A stretch of DNA of 64,000 bases from Carposina sasakii (GCA_014607495.2 CP053162.1:2550469-2614468); one strand, 5' to 3'; shown: positions 44,495-55,800, counted from the stretch's first letter. A program made the numbers and translations. The notes: generated by a model from the sequence alone, not told the origin.

Positions 44495-44633
44495 CATGGC
44501 AACGCAACGACATCCAGCGAGACATCCGTAGGCACCGCGACCGCCGGCGGCAGCAAGCCAGCGCCGCCCGCCGCCAAGTTCCGGCATGGCCTGCTGCAGC
44601 TAATGATCCACACCATCGATCCGATGCACGACG
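44495..44633 (+). CDS. NCKX exchanger, coding exon 2 (cytoplasmic loop)
   Basis: The acceptor TTCTCCCGCAG opens in phase 0 and GTGAGT closes in phase 1. It encodes a low-complexity Thr/Ser/Gly/Ala/Pro stretch (residues 226-253), then FRHGLLQLMIHTIDPMHDG. The 'FRHG-LQLMIHTIDP-HDG' block is a hallmark of the NCKX cytoplasmic loop. It lies 34.2 kb from exon 1. Confidence 0.94.
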
Positions 44634-44849
44634 GTGAGTTAGGTATGCACCGCTTTGCTTATTTCACGCTCTTAGGGTGACGGGTGTGGAGACATAGACT
44701 GGTTATCTAAAAGTTTCTTAACACTAGTAGGATCTGTATTGGCCGCTAGTGTCAAAAATTTTCGATATTAATATTCATCCTATGTACGATTATTATGTAC
44801 TTAATTGAAGTTTTATTCATAGAGAAAAGAGATATATACATTTACAAAT

Positions 44850-45085
44850 ACATACATACATATAATCACGCCTGGGTAGGCAGAGCACCAAGGGCCGATA
44901 GGACCACATGGTGCCACTTCTGACCAATTTTGAGGGTATAGTTGAGATGTACAAGTTCGGTTAGTAGTGACAGTTGTCAGCCTACAAAACACCAAGACCC
45001 TCTTGTCCCTCTACTGACTTGTACAGTATGCTTGGGAAGAGAAGCAGCTGTAGTATAATACGTTTTTTTACTCCCAGAGCAGCAT
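44850..45085 (-). repeat. Repeat family G, copy 2
   Basis: Preceded by a TACATACA tail; lacks 'tttatcccttacg' but otherwise follows copy 1 closely to ACTCCCAGAGCAGCATAGAA. Confidence 0.7.
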
Positions 45086-45104
45086 AGAAGAATTTACAAA
45101 TATT

Positions 45105-45190
45105 ATAAAATTATTAATAAAGAAATGGAAAAAATTCCTCACCCGGGTGGAAATCGAACCCACGACCTCTGCATTCCGCGTGTCAAATAT
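45105..45190 (-). repeat. tRNA-like repeat family I, copy 3 (half)
   Basis: TTATTAATAAAGAAATGG and CACCCGGGTGGAAATCGAAC correspond to the 3' flank and T arm. The copy breaks off inside the anticodon region. Confidence 0.6.
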
Positions 45191-46426
45191 TATTGATAAA
45201 AATCTAAAATACAAATTTACGAAATTATTTACCTATATTTACAAAGTTACTGTCTACCTGGGAGGTATTGACGATTAAAAAAATAATACAATTTAGGTTG
45301 TACCTAGTTACATTCAAATGGTGTGCATTTTAATTGACGCAATTATCATTTGTCACTGGAGTTATGTACTTACCTACATACATACATATAAAGTTTAACA
45401 GTTTATGGCTCTATAAACCGAAACCTTTCTAAGCTGAGTGAAGGTCCAAATTATTAAAGAAAAATACCTAACGAGACTATTGATAATACTTATATCTTCA
45501 CTCAATATACTGTCCAGATTTCTTTTTTCTAGCCATATAGAAAAACAAAATAAGCTAGACCAATGTGATATTTTGACCTTCTTTCATCTTAGATTCTCTC
45601 CGCACTGTCGACGTTTGTCTATGTGCGTTTACCTACATAATATTGCGTATACAGAGACGCCACACAAGTCTCTAATTCAATGGCTACCAATGGAATCACG
45701 CTGGCTATTTACCTATTATTTCTATAATCTAAGCATCAATGGGATGGTCGATGCACATATAATGGAATATTTAGTAACGACATTGAGTTAGATGATTGTG
45801 TGGGTACTCTATGTGCACAAAACAAATAAGCTCAGGCCAGTTCACATTTGAAATAACCGAAGGTAAGACAAAAATGCGTTTTAAATGTTTCAATGTTTTC
45901 TTATACTTTTTAGCACAAACTACCACTTAATTTAAAGTACTAAGCATATTGCTTTATATGTTTAACACTTTAATCACGATCTATTTAAGTATTTTAAATC
46001 TACAGCTTGTAAATGAAGTGAGCCTTTTTTACCTAAGTCAAGAGAAATATGGAATTTCATTCAAACTTTGTTCGAAGCGAAACCCAAGAAAGAAGACAGC
46101 AAAGTATCTCGGGTATTAGTAATATAATGTACTAAATTTCTTTACATTGTGTACATTGATATTACTAAAATCTGTGGTACTTACTATCATCAAAGAAGAC
46201 ATGCAAGAAATTATCTTTTTCTTATGCAATTACGCTCTATTTCATGTTTAAACAGTGCATTATATGTGCTATTTTATCTATTTATTTATTCTTCTATCTT
46301 TCACTAGGATAGTATCAAATGTAATGATGTTATTGACAGTGATGATCTTATCGCTGGATCAACTGGTTGCAAGTTAGAAAATGAATGGACCATAATCTGA
46401 CAGACTCATACAAAGCACATTAGATA
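45191..46426. other. Exchanger intron 2, unassigned stretch
   Basis: AT-rich. A 117-codon open stretch at 45438-45791 has no recognisable domain and is not called. Confidence 0.4.
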
Positions 46427-46500
46427 CAGGGTGTAACAGACGGGGTATGTAAGCGTAATTCTATGTAAATTGTCCCCTAGAGAGAACCTGTCCTCAAAAC
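46427..46500. repeat. MITE family B, left-end fragment
   Basis: ATACAGGGTGTAACAGACGG to TAGAGAGAACCTGTCC. Confidence 0.6.
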
Positions 46501-46551
46501 GTCTTTCTTTAAAAGATTTTCTTATTACACCTGTTTGTTCTCAATACTAAT

Positions 46552-47092
46552 CAGCACCGGTATGATGAATTTGGTGAGAGCGAGATGTCTCACTTTTAAA
46601 CGTCTAATTCACAGAGCTATTAATAACTAGATAAACTAAGTGGATGTACTTTGCATGTAAAAAATAGACTTAAGAATAGATAATAGAATTAGAAAAAACA
46701 CTCGTTCTCGAGCCTGGACTGAAGGAATTAGTGCTGACAGAAGTGGTTTACAATGCCTTTTTACGCACCAAGTAGAAGCACTTGTCTTGTCTAGTTATTA
46801 CTTAGCTCTGTGGATTTTACGTTTAAAGGCTCGAGCACACCGGATGCGTATGCGTGCACGTAAGCGTAGACGTAAACGTACCTCTGAGTTTAATGTATAG
46901 AACTGTCACCGCTTGACGTCTATGCTTACATCTACACATACGCATTCGGTCTTACCGTGCCCATACAGTTCCATACATTACAACTCTGAGGTACGTATAC
47001 GTCTACGCTTACGTGCACGCACACGCATCCGGTGTGCTCGAGCCTTAAAAGTGAGACATCTCGTTCTCACCAAATTCATCATACCGGTGCTG
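46552..47092. mobile_element. Element with 48-bp inverted repeats, containing a second palindrome
   Basis: CAGCACCGGTATGATGAATT to ATGTCTCACTTTTAA (left) is the inverse of TTAAAAGTGAGACATCTCGT to CATACCGGTGCTG (right, 47045-47092), with about one mismatch. The palindrome 46827-47044 sits directly against the right repeat. Confidence 0.7.
46828..47044. mobile_element. Palindromic MITE family L, copy 1, TTAA-flanked
   Basis: GGCTCGAGCACACCGGATGC faces GCATCCGGTGTGCTCGAGCC; further inside, GCGTGCACGTAAGCGTAGAC faces GTCTACGCTTACGTGCACGC. TTAA lies at 46823-46826 and 47045-47048. Confidence 0.75.
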
Positions 47093-48144
47093 TTATACCT
47101 ATTATGTATACCAAATAAGAAAAATCTGTATAAATTTATTAGCAAATATCAATAATCTGCTACAAAAATATCTGCATATCTACTATTCATCGTTATCAGT
47201 CTGCAGCATCTTCATTACTTTCCTCCTTCCACTCTTGATATGAGGGCACGAGTATTCCAACAAAGGTATCTTTACTACAAGAAAGGTCGTCCTATTTTCC
47301 GAACCTGACAGGGCCGGACCATGAAGAAATTACGCAATGGAAATGTGATAATCAAAAACCTGTGAATCGAACATTGGCTTCGACGCGATGATGATCTACT
47401 AGCGTACGCCCACGATTTTTCCGCTTTTATTTTTGCAATATTATTTGTAAAATTGCACTAACAAACATACAGCACACACATATAAGTAGATCGTAAGTAG
47501 CTGACACACCTGCAGGCCGAATACACCATCGCCCTGCTGGATGGACTGTATCATACAAACTTTCTTATCTTATTTTATGTCTTTCCGCTTTTCTCGTGTC
47601 CGTACATAGGCTTAGGACACATCCTTCAAGTTTCATATATCTGAATCAGCGATTCAGGCTATGCGTAACTCTGTCAGTTATTCAAAACAAAGCATTTTAT
47701 ATAGACTAGCAGTAGGTACCCACCAAATTGTCTGCGTAAACTTAACCGTTTTTCTCGTTCCTGTAGTATGGAATCATATTACGCCAACACCATAAATAAT
47801 GGGAAAAACCAGGAACATCATGAAACTTTGTAAAACCACATCTTTTTCTTCTTCCTCTATGGGCCAGACTGGCGCATGGGCAGTGGTATTTCCCTAAATT
47901 CGGCCCTTTTCGACCTGTTCCAGTTATTTTCGTGATGTTTTAACATAGGGCTTTTAGACTGTTTTCAGACATATAATGAGAATAAATAATAAAACGTTTC
48001 TATAAACGTATTTAACTAAAAAATAAAAGTAAACTATCTACTAAGTCCCATAGTATTTATTTACTATAACATAGGAATAGATAACTTATGCTCGTCGTAC
48101 TGGGGAGGTAAAAAAGAAAAAATGTAATAGTAAGTTAAAATAGT
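47093..48144. other. Exchanger intron 2, unassigned stretch
   Basis: A family H-type head fragment may lie near 47397-47420 (TACTAGCGTACGCCCACGAT). Otherwise nothing. Confidence 0.4.
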
Positions 48145-48530
48145 TATACAGGATGTTTTTTTTGTGGCCACCATTAACGAAGGGTACGTACTCTATACAT
48201 CAAATAAAGTAATTTTATGCCAAAAAAAACGCTGGGAAAAAAAAAAAATTGAAATTTTTTATTTAATTACTTGATTGGGCGAAATTTATAGTGTCTAGTA
48301 TTTATAATGTTCTTTTATAGACAGATATTAATTATTTCTCGTGAAAAAATCTTGCTACGCGCGTCTATGTGCATTTATGCAGAAAAACGCAGTCTATTTA
48401 CTCAACTTTGGACCCCAATATTTTGGAAACCAGACACTTCCCAGGTATGCTTCCATGGAGAAAAATGATCGTGATGATGAGGAGATTCCGTAGTTTTTGG
48501 AAACGTTGACGACCAAAAATCACTCTGTAT
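48145..48530 (-). mobile_element. MITE family A, copy 6
   Basis: TACAGGATGTTTTTTTTGTG to ACCAAAAATCACTCTGTA; full length. Confidence 0.8.
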
Positions 48531-48539
48531 GTTCCGGTG

Positions 48540-48755
48540 ATTACCACGGGGCTTCACTAGAACACATCAGCTGCATCTCCTTCCGTGCATGTCGTAAAAG
48601 TTGACTAAGGAACTCGGGTATTCTCTCAGGTGATAAGCTAGCAACTTGTCACTGATCATTTATATCTGTCCTCGCTATGCTGAAATGTTGCTGTGATCTG
48701 TCTTTTATGATCCTGCAGTTGCAGATAAATATCCCATTTTGGGAAGACTGCCATG
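48540..48755 (+). repeat. Repeat family D, copy (longest)
   Basis: GGGGCTTCACTAGAACACAT, CATCTCCTTCCGTGCATGTC, TCGGGTATTCTCTCAGGTGA and CCATTTTGGGAAGACTGCCA, interrupted at its end by family A copy 7. Confidence 0.65.
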
Positions 48756-48961
48756 TGTATGGGGTGATTTTTTGTCGTCAACGTTCCCGAAAATTACGGA
48801 ATCTCCTCATCATCACGATCATTTTTCTCCATGGAACCATACCTGGGAAGTGTCTGGTTTCCAAAATATTAGGGTCCAAAGTTGAGCGTGTAGCAACATT
48901 TTTCACGAGAAATAATTAATATCTGTCTATGAAAAAACTAGCATAAACACTGGATACTATT
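48756..48961 (+). mobile_element. MITE family A, copy 7 (truncated)
   Basis: GGGGTGATTTTTTGTCGTCA to ACTAGCATAAACACTGGATA; the second half is missing. Confidence 0.72.
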
Positions 48962-49444
48962 TTTGGATAAGATCTTATTTGTATCTGGCATTTCCAATTT
49001 CTATTGCAAGGTAAAAAACTTAAAGTAATTCATTAGGAAGATATCAAGCAAGGAGTACGGATATCAAGTAGGTATAGTTTTCATATGAGCACAAAAAGGT
49101 TCACGCAATAAAAAATCTAGAATCTCGTTAGAGAGTAAGTATATTCTTTGATCTAGAATCACAAAGCTTTGATAAATCATTATTATCCTAGAATATATCA
49201 TAAATCGCTCTGCATTTTCTAGAAAAGATCTCAACCTGAACTGGGAATAATCCGCATTCACTAGTAGAGCTGAAGCTTTAATTCAATTATCTGCTATTCT
49301 GCAATAATCCTCAAAAACAACAGAGAGATTTCTCCGACAACAAAAGGAATAACTCAAATAACACGAGAGCAGAGAGGTGAGACGTTAAGCAGAACTGACA
49401 TGTTCAAAAGTTTCCCACGCTTTTTCAATAAATCGGTAAAATCC
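48962..49444. other. Exchanger intron 2, unassigned stretch
   Basis: Nothing recognised. Confidence 0.4.
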
Positions 49445-49600
49445 TATAAGTTGACCTAGGAATTCGGGCGTTCTCGCAGGCGATGGGCGAGCAAATTGTC
49501 ACTGAGCATATTAACATCTGTCTTCACTATGCTATGTTTGCTATAGGATCTCCCTTATGATCTTACAGTTCATCCATTTCGGGAACACAGCCGTAAGTAT
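49445..49600 (+). repeat. Repeat family D, copy
   Basis: AATTCGGGCGTTCTCGCAGG, GCAAATTGTCACTGAGCA and CATTTCGGGAACACAGCCGT. Confidence 0.62.
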
Positions 49601-49910
49601 GTAAAATTTTGTTACTACAATAACTAAGTTTGCTTATTTGGTCATTTAATTTTATAACACATTTTATAGAATTTTCAATTTTTTTACTGTTAGTTAACAA
49701 TGGTTTTGCTTTGGTTTTTACAACGATAATATGAATCTCGGTTGTATGTACCTAATCATAGTCACGCTAAAGATATAGATAGATAGATAGAAAATTCCTT
49801 ATTGCGCTATAAAGTTATACAAAGGCGAACTAAATGCTACATAGCATTCTCTTCCAGTTACATAATAAAACTAATATACATTTACACAAAAATATATATA
49901 CATTTATATC

Positions 49911-50270
49911 ATACAGAATGATTTTTTGTCGTCAACGTTCCCGAAAACTACGGAATCTCCTCATCATCACGATAATTTTTCTTCATGGAAGCATACCTGG
50001 GAAGTGTCTGGTTCTCAAGATATTAGGGTTTAAAGTTGAGTAAATAGACTGCGTTTTTCTGCATAAATGCACATAGACGCGCGTAGCTAGATTTTTTCAC
50101 GAGAAATATTTACTATCTGTCTATGATAAAACTAGCATAAACACTGGACACTATAAATTTAGCCCCATCAAAAAATCTTACATCGTTTCCCAGCATTTTT
50201 TTTGGCACAAACTTACTTTATTTGATCTATAGAGTACGTACCCTTCGTTAAGGGTGGCAACGAAAAAACA
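49911..50270 (+). mobile_element. MITE family A, copy 8
   Basis: ATACAGAATGATTTTTTGTC to CGTTAAGGGTGGCAACGAAA; the last few terminal bases are lost. Confidence 0.76.
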
Positions 50271-50342
50271 AAAAAACAGTATTAACTGTAGCTTTTATTT
50301 AACAGCAAAATTTAACTTTTGTTTGTTTGTAATCATAATTAA

Positions 50343-50435
50343 TCAGTGGCACCATGTGGTTCTATCGGCCCTTGGTGCTCTGCCTATCCCGTAAGGGATA
50401 AAGTCGTGATTATATGTATGTATGTATATATGTAT
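50343..50435 (+). repeat. Repeat family G, 3' fragment
   Basis: GTGGCACCATGTGGTTCTAT, CCTTGGTGCTCTGCCTATCC, then GTCGTGATTATATGTATGTA. Opposite orientation to the other G copies. Confidence 0.65.
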
Positions 50436-51058
50436 ATACTTTGATTTTTTATTATGTAGACAAAAATGACAGCTACAATCGAGCTTTTTTTTTTTAATGT
50501 TGCCAGCATAATGCAATTAGTGTTGTAATAATTTATTGTGAGCGATTAATTGAATTGGTGATATGAACTTTCGACAACGTGATTTTACTCAATAGACTAA
50601 TCTGTATGAATATATATATATATGTATATAAATAAACTCAATCTATAAAACAGCTATTTTATTATTTAATGAAATTGACAATAAAATACATAAAATCGAT
50701 AAAATGTAGTTTCAAATAAATGAGCTCTGTTTCTTTACAAATAAATATTTATTAGAAATAATAATGAAATTTATAAGTATCGTGTAAAAGTAACATTGCC
50801 TGAGTAAAAAAAAAATATTGAAATCATGGTAACCTTTTGGCATCTGACATTTTTTGCATCGCCAGCCTGGCGACGCCAGGATTTTCAGGCATTCGTTTCC
50901 CATCTTCGCTCACGATTGGTTGTACGAATATCCCTTGCGCTCTTAACGCCAGTTCCTTTGTTATTTGCTGTTACGTTTTTGTTGTTATTTGCTGTTAAGT
51001 TTGTGTTACGTTTTTTGTTTGTCTTGTTGTTCCTATTTGTTGTTTTTCTTAAAACACC

Positions 51059-51445
51059 ATGGACGCTCAACCGAGTATCTCGGGTGCAGTTATGTCTCCT
51101 AGGAAAAGGAGACGCCAAGCTTCTCTGACTGTCACAGAGAAAGTAATGGTGCAAAACGTATTTAAATATGTGTTTAACGAAGAGGCAACGAAATTAGATT
51201 CACATTTGAACGAAAAACCGTCCAAGCGCCTCTGTGCTCAAAAAACAGCAGATATATTGGGGATCGGAACTGCCACTGTCTATAACGTTTTGAAAGACAT
51301 TAATGAGAATGACTCGCCCACCCCACCAAAAAGATCTGGACCGAAGCAGACATTCAAAGACAAATTTGATGAATTTACTCTTTCGGCTATCAGGCGCAAA
51401 GTGCACGGCTTTTTTCATAACAAAGAAGCTCCTACAATTGAAAAG
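51059..51445 (+). pseudogene. N-terminal part of a transposase-like protein (helix-turn-helix), middle missing
   Basis: ATG at 51059 stands in a strong context (CACCATGG). The 129 codons begin MDAQPSIS, have a basic PRKRRRQ, and then a helix-turn-helix-like region around QKTADILGIGTATVYNVLKD (about residues 61-80). They continue with FDEFTLSAIRRKVHGFFHNK and end TIEK at a possible GTTAGT donor. The layout resembles insect proteins with an N-terminal HTH followed by a Tc1/IS630-type DDE domain (family memory, not verified). No DDE segment follows. A short C-terminal-like piece occurs at 51551-51649, so this is probably an internally deleted copy. Confidence 0.6.
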
Positions 51446-51550
51446 GTTAGTAGATTTTCCATACGTTTTCTTAAACAGTTTGTCCATAGATAAAAAGTGT
51501 TATGTTTTAAGTGAAATTCGCGTAATATACCACTTTTACACCATGTATAG

Positions 51551-51649
51551 AGTATCTGTCACCTCATTGATGAGGTGACAGATACATTAATTATAAATGT
51601 TACGGACTCTGACTCTAATAGTTCTTATTCAGAAATAAATAGTGATTAA
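51551..51649 (+). pseudogene. Possible C-terminal remnant of the same transposase-like gene
   Basis: From just after a TAG the frame reads SICHLIDEVTDTLIINVTD, then SDSNSSYSEINSD and stop. A Cys-His segment followed by an acidic Ser/Asp tail is how this protein type often ends. The link to 51059-51445 is an inference from position and composition. Confidence 0.4.
51552..51585. repeat. Perfect 16-bp-arm palindrome
   Basis: GTATCTGTCACCTCAT, TG, ATGAGGTGACAGATAC. It lies inside the C-terminal remnant. Confidence 0.7.
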
Positions 51650-52111
51650 GATAATTTTAATGTGTTTCATTTTTTCCAATATAGATTTTTATAAATCTAA
51701 TAAAATAGCTAGTTTTTTTTTCAAACCCACAAAGTAGCTTTTATTTTTTAAAAGTTTTATGAGTTAGGTTAGATTGAGTGAAAAAGCTTAATACAGATTT
51801 TAAACTTATCGAATACATTTTTAACCATTCGGAATTCAGACATTCGCCGTAACATAAATATACATGAAATTAATCGAAATATTCAGTTGAACAATTCGAT
51901 TAATTATGACCAACACTATTTTTTTATTACGATAAAGTGGCAACACTCCAAATGTCATTTTAGTCTACATAATTAAAAATCGAAGTATAATCAATCGGTA
52001 TTGACAACAAATGTTTTCATAAATTAGGGCTAGAGCTATAATACCTAACTTTTGAACGCACAATGACTTACTTCCAAGGACACGTGATAGTATTTACTGT
52101 ATTTAATATAT

Positions 52112-52291
52112 TTAGTAGAGGTTGAAACCTTCAGGGGCATTTCTAAAAGATTGGTCGAAGCATGCCATGACCAGAGGGCTGGTGTCTATTTTGGCCAACG
52201 CGTAAGCCTCGCTGTACAGCGAGGCAATGCGGCCAGCCTTTTGGGCACGCTGCCATCGGTGGAGGATTTGCAGGCCGTCTTCTATTTGTAA
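52112..52291 (+). pseudogene. C-terminal fragment of an unidentified mobile-element protein
   Basis: Reads LVEVETFRGISKRLVEA, then AGVYFGQRVSLAVQRGNAAS, LLGTLPSVEDLQAVFYL and stop, 59 codons without a start. The 'QR-S-AVQRGNAAS-LGT' style is familiar from repetitive insect proteins, but I cannot name the element. It is 5'-truncated. Confidence 0.5.
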
Positions 52292-52867
52292 ATAGTTTTA
52301 GTTAATAGGTAGCTAATATTTAATTTAAATTTAAGGCTTTATTACATGTACATAATTTAGTAGGCCTTTTTTATATTACCACATTTTCTTATAAAACCTC
52401 CGTTTGGCTTCTCTACTACATGACCGAGACTAATCTCATTCGGGGATGAACTACGAGAAGTTTTCCATCGTGCCAAATGTTAAAATACCTGACTTTTATA
52501 CCCTGAAAATTAAACTAAAGTTTTCAAGTGGTAAAAATATCTATTCAGAATTTTACTGACCAATCTTCTCTCTCGAAAGTTTTATTGGGCGAAGTCATTC
52601 TTAAATATCCTGTGTAGTTTAAGATGTAGGTACCTACACTTTCACGGTGCTATTACAAAATGGCGTCTTTTAATAATATCTTTAAGTTTAAGCTAGTTTC
52701 TTCCTGGAACAAATCTCAGGGAGTTACATTGTGGAAGTGAGATGGGGCTCCACACGACTTATAGCAGTGTCTCGCTTTCACAATACCAACATTCCTGCTT
52801 TAAGAGTTAGACCCCCACGTTTAAGATAACCGCACCTTTGTACCATATAAATCTATATAAGCTAGCC
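52292..52867. other. Exchanger intron 2, unassigned stretch
   Basis: Nothing recognised. Confidence 0.4.
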
Positions 52868-52955
52868 ACATGTCATTGACCGTTATATCTGTCCCCGCTA
52901 TGCCAAACGTGGCTGTGGGATGTCTCTTGTGATATTGCAGTTTTGGCTATTTCCC
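52868..52955 (+). repeat. Repeat family D, fragment
   Basis: GTCCCCGCTATGCCAAACGT, GGCTGTGGGATGTCTCTTGT and ATATTGCAGTTTTGGCTA. Confidence 0.55.
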
Positions 52956-53317
52956 TTTGTTTCTGTTTGAAAAAAATAAATATAAAGGTACTTATTATTT
53001 TCAATACAGAACTAGTACCTACATAAATCATACTTTTGTGTATCACAGTAAGATAATAACATAGTTCAAAAGAGTCAGAAGCCACTGTAATGCAAAATAT
53101 TTTATGCAATACTTCGCTTTTATTCATTTTGAAAAGTTACGAAATGCAGCTCGCTAGACAGCGGCAGCATAAGATGAGTGAAGCATTTGCTATTCATAAA
53201 ACACACTGCTGTATAATCTTGTAGTGAGCGTCTCTGAACAACTAGAAGATACACAACATAATGTATTGTTTGATTATAAACTTAACCTAAAACACTAATA
53301 TCACTACATATTATAAA

Positions 53318-53450
53318 ACAAATTTGCTTCCCGCTGTCTGTCTGTCCCTATGTATGCTTAGGTCTTCAAACCTACACAACGGATTTTGATGCGGTTTTTT
53401 CAAGTAGACAGAGTGATTTTAGAGGAATGTTTATATGTATAGTATGTATG
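53318..53450 (-). repeat. SINE-like family H, copy 5 (3' part)
   Basis: CTTCCCGCTGTCTGTCTGTC and CACAACGGATTTTGATGCGG are the inverse of the tail and 'CCGTTGCG' block. Confidence 0.65.
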
Positions 53451-53601
53451 TATAGTAGTTATTAGTCTACTTATAAGTCTGTATTTCAACTAGAGATGTG
53501 CTACGTTCAAGTTAATACCAATTCAATTCATTGACATCGATTGGTGGATATCACACGCATCCGTATGTTGTACTCGTAGCATAATAGAAATGGATAATTA
53601 A

Positions 53602-53819
53602 GGGTCGAGCACAACTGATGCGTATGCGTGCACGTAAGCGTAGACGTACACGTACCTCTGAGTTTAAGGTATAGAACTGTCACCGCTTGACGTCTATGCT
53701 TACGTCTACGCATACGCATCCGGTCAGCCCGTGCCTATACAGTTCCATACATCACAACTCAGAGGTACGAATACGTCTACGCTAACGTGTACGCACACGC
53801 ATCCGGTATGCTCGAGCCA
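53602..53819. mobile_element. Palindromic MITE family L, copy 2, TTAA-flanked
   Basis: Closely similar to 46828-47044 throughout. TTAA at 53598-53601 and 53820-53823. GGGTCGAGCACAACTGATGC faces GCATCCGGTATGCTCGAGCC. Confidence 0.78.
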
Positions 53820-54039
53820 TTAATAGTTATATCGAAAAAAAAAAAGTAATAAATTTGAGCGGATAGGTAAAAGAAACTATGAAGAATTGGATGGCTGTGG
53901 ACATGTCGTTTTCATGTTCCTAGTTATATTATGTGGATTTGTAAAAAAAAAAATTGGGACTCACATTAGTTGTCCTTTTGTTAACTAGTCCATGTACTAT
54001 GTACTGACATATGTCTAAACTTGCTCTTGGGAGACGCCG

Positions 54040-54084
54040 CCGCGGCGTTTGTTGGGTACCATATGTACCCAACAAACGCCACGG
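54040..54084. repeat. Strong hairpin with 20-bp arms
   Basis: CCGCGGCGTTTGTTGGGTAC, loop CATAT, GTACCCAACAAACGCCACGG; one mismatch in 20 pairs. Confidence 0.7.
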
Positions 54085-54309
54085 TATCTGTAAAAACGCC
54101 AACCGCCAAAAAAAATTTGATATCGGCTCTGGTTCTTTTGTTTTATGAAGATAAACAAAAGACATGATAATATTATACATATCATACGTAAAATAGCTTT
54201 CTTTAGATAGATTATTATTTGTCCATTTTAATCCCATCTTACGTCATTTTAGGAAAGATATTTTTTTAAAGGTCCATAACAACATTAACCTAAGGATGGA
54301 TACTCACAA

Positions 54310-54408
54310 GTGATCTCAAGTCTCAAATTTTGTAGATAAGCTTTTTATAGTTCACTATATTCATAGGTTCTCGCTTAACATACCTCTTATGTTATACCCT
54401 GCATATTA
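54310..54408. repeat. MITE family B, right-half fragment
   Basis: CAAGTGATCTCAAGTCTCAA, then TTCTCGCTTAACATACCTCT and GTTATACCCTGCATA. Confidence 0.6.
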
Positions 54409-54769
54409 TAGTTACTTTTACAACAATCGTGTAAAGTACCCACCCAACGGAGGAGACAGCTCTCAAAACTTTACCATTTTCCATCAGAAACCCGGCCAAC
54501 TGCACTCGCACACTCGTCCAGTGTCCGACATTTGTGCAATGCTCCACAGTTGGCACAATAAGCCGCAGTTTGACCTATTTTTGTGTACACTTTAATAACT
54601 AGTATAACGCGGGATGGACAGACGCTGGAGCCGTCAAGTGCAATGACATACTCGTATAAGTGTATTGTGTTGGCAATGTTTTTAGTTTTTGTAACTAAAT
54701 ACCTTTGCAGTGTCTATTAAAGAAAGGGATTATTTTTCTAAAGGTCAGATAGCCTATCTGAAATATAAA

Positions 54770-54816
54770 GATGCTGTCTTTCTCTAAAACTTGACCAAGA
54801 TAGAGACAGCATCAAC
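54770..54816 (+). repeat. Stable hairpin, second copy
   Basis: GATGCTGTCT pairs with AGACAGCATC; the 44 bases from here differ from 11937-11983 by about one base (C for T in the centre). Confidence 0.6.
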
Positions 54817-54963
54817 AATCATCTACTTTATTCTTCAGATAAGCTGCTACTGACTGTTGAAAAAATCGCTCCAAACAATAACTAAAGAAAGGGTATGGAT
54901 GTACATCCCGTGTCTAACGTTATACATACATACTATATGTAGACAGATAGACAGACTGACGGC

Positions 54964-55345
54964 TATACAGGGTGATTTTTGGTCGTCAATGTTCCCGAAA
55001 ACTACGGAATCTCCTCATCATCACGATCATTTATCGTCACGGAAGCATACCTGGGAAGTGTGTGGTTTCCAAAATATTAGGGTTCAAAGTTGAGTAAATA
55101 GACTGCGTTTTTCTGCATAAATGCTGCAATAGACGCGCGTAGCAAGATTTTTTAAGAGAAATAATATCTGTCTATAAAAAAAAACTAGCATTAACACTGG
55201 ATACTATAAATTTTGTCCGATGAGGAAATTAATTTTTCTGTACAAAAAAAATTACATCTTTGCCCAGAATATGCCAAAAATAGGCATAAACTTACTTAAT
55301 TTAATGTATAGATGATGATGATCTTCGTTAAGTTAACGAAAAAAC
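54964..55345 (+). mobile_element. MITE family A, copy 9
   Basis: ATACAGGGTGATTTTTGGTC to the decayed end AAGTTAACGAAAAAACGC; the interior is complete. Confidence 0.76.
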
Positions 55346-55800
55346 GCTGCAAATTAGTGAAAATACATTATAAGTTAACACTCAGCCCCTCAGCTATGCC
55401 GCAGTGTCTAGACTAAGTTCGGAGAATGTCCTCCATCGGCCCGGGGTAGGAATGGATTCGGTATCGCCTCGCCTGCATAGGTCTGAATCCATGTTCTGAC
55501 CTAAGTCTGTTCAGCTCAGGATAGATCTGGCTTCTGGATAAATCGAAGCCCTAGGATACGGGCCGTATCTATCCAGCCGATTATCTATCCAGAAGGTGTA
55601 TCATACGGGTTAGGCTATACTCGTATTCACTGCATTCAATGCAAGTGACCCACAATTGACTTAACTTGATCTCCTTTTCACAGGTAAATTTCACGAGAAA
55701 CCAACGAGTTTTACCCCAGCAAACGTACCCTCTACCATCGTCCTGTATTCTCTATCTAATCCATACTCCATTGAATATTATCATTTAATCCCATTCGCAG
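55346..55800. other. Exchanger intron 2, end
   Basis: GC-richer patch at 55395-55620 of unknown origin with a weak inverted pair (GCTTCTGGATAAATCG and CTATCCAGAAGG). CAG at 55680-55682 is an unused alternative acceptor-like site. Confidence 0.4.

Noticed and set aside
45438..45791. A 117-codon plus-strand protein
   Set aside because: AT-rich random-type composition, no domain, no splice context and no relation to the exchanger.
55676..55690. An alternative acceptor for exchanger exon 3 (CACAGGTAAATTTC at about 55680)
   Set aside because: The sequence downstream does not encode the conserved KVDEKATQLHAIASLK block in frame; the acceptor at 55800 does.
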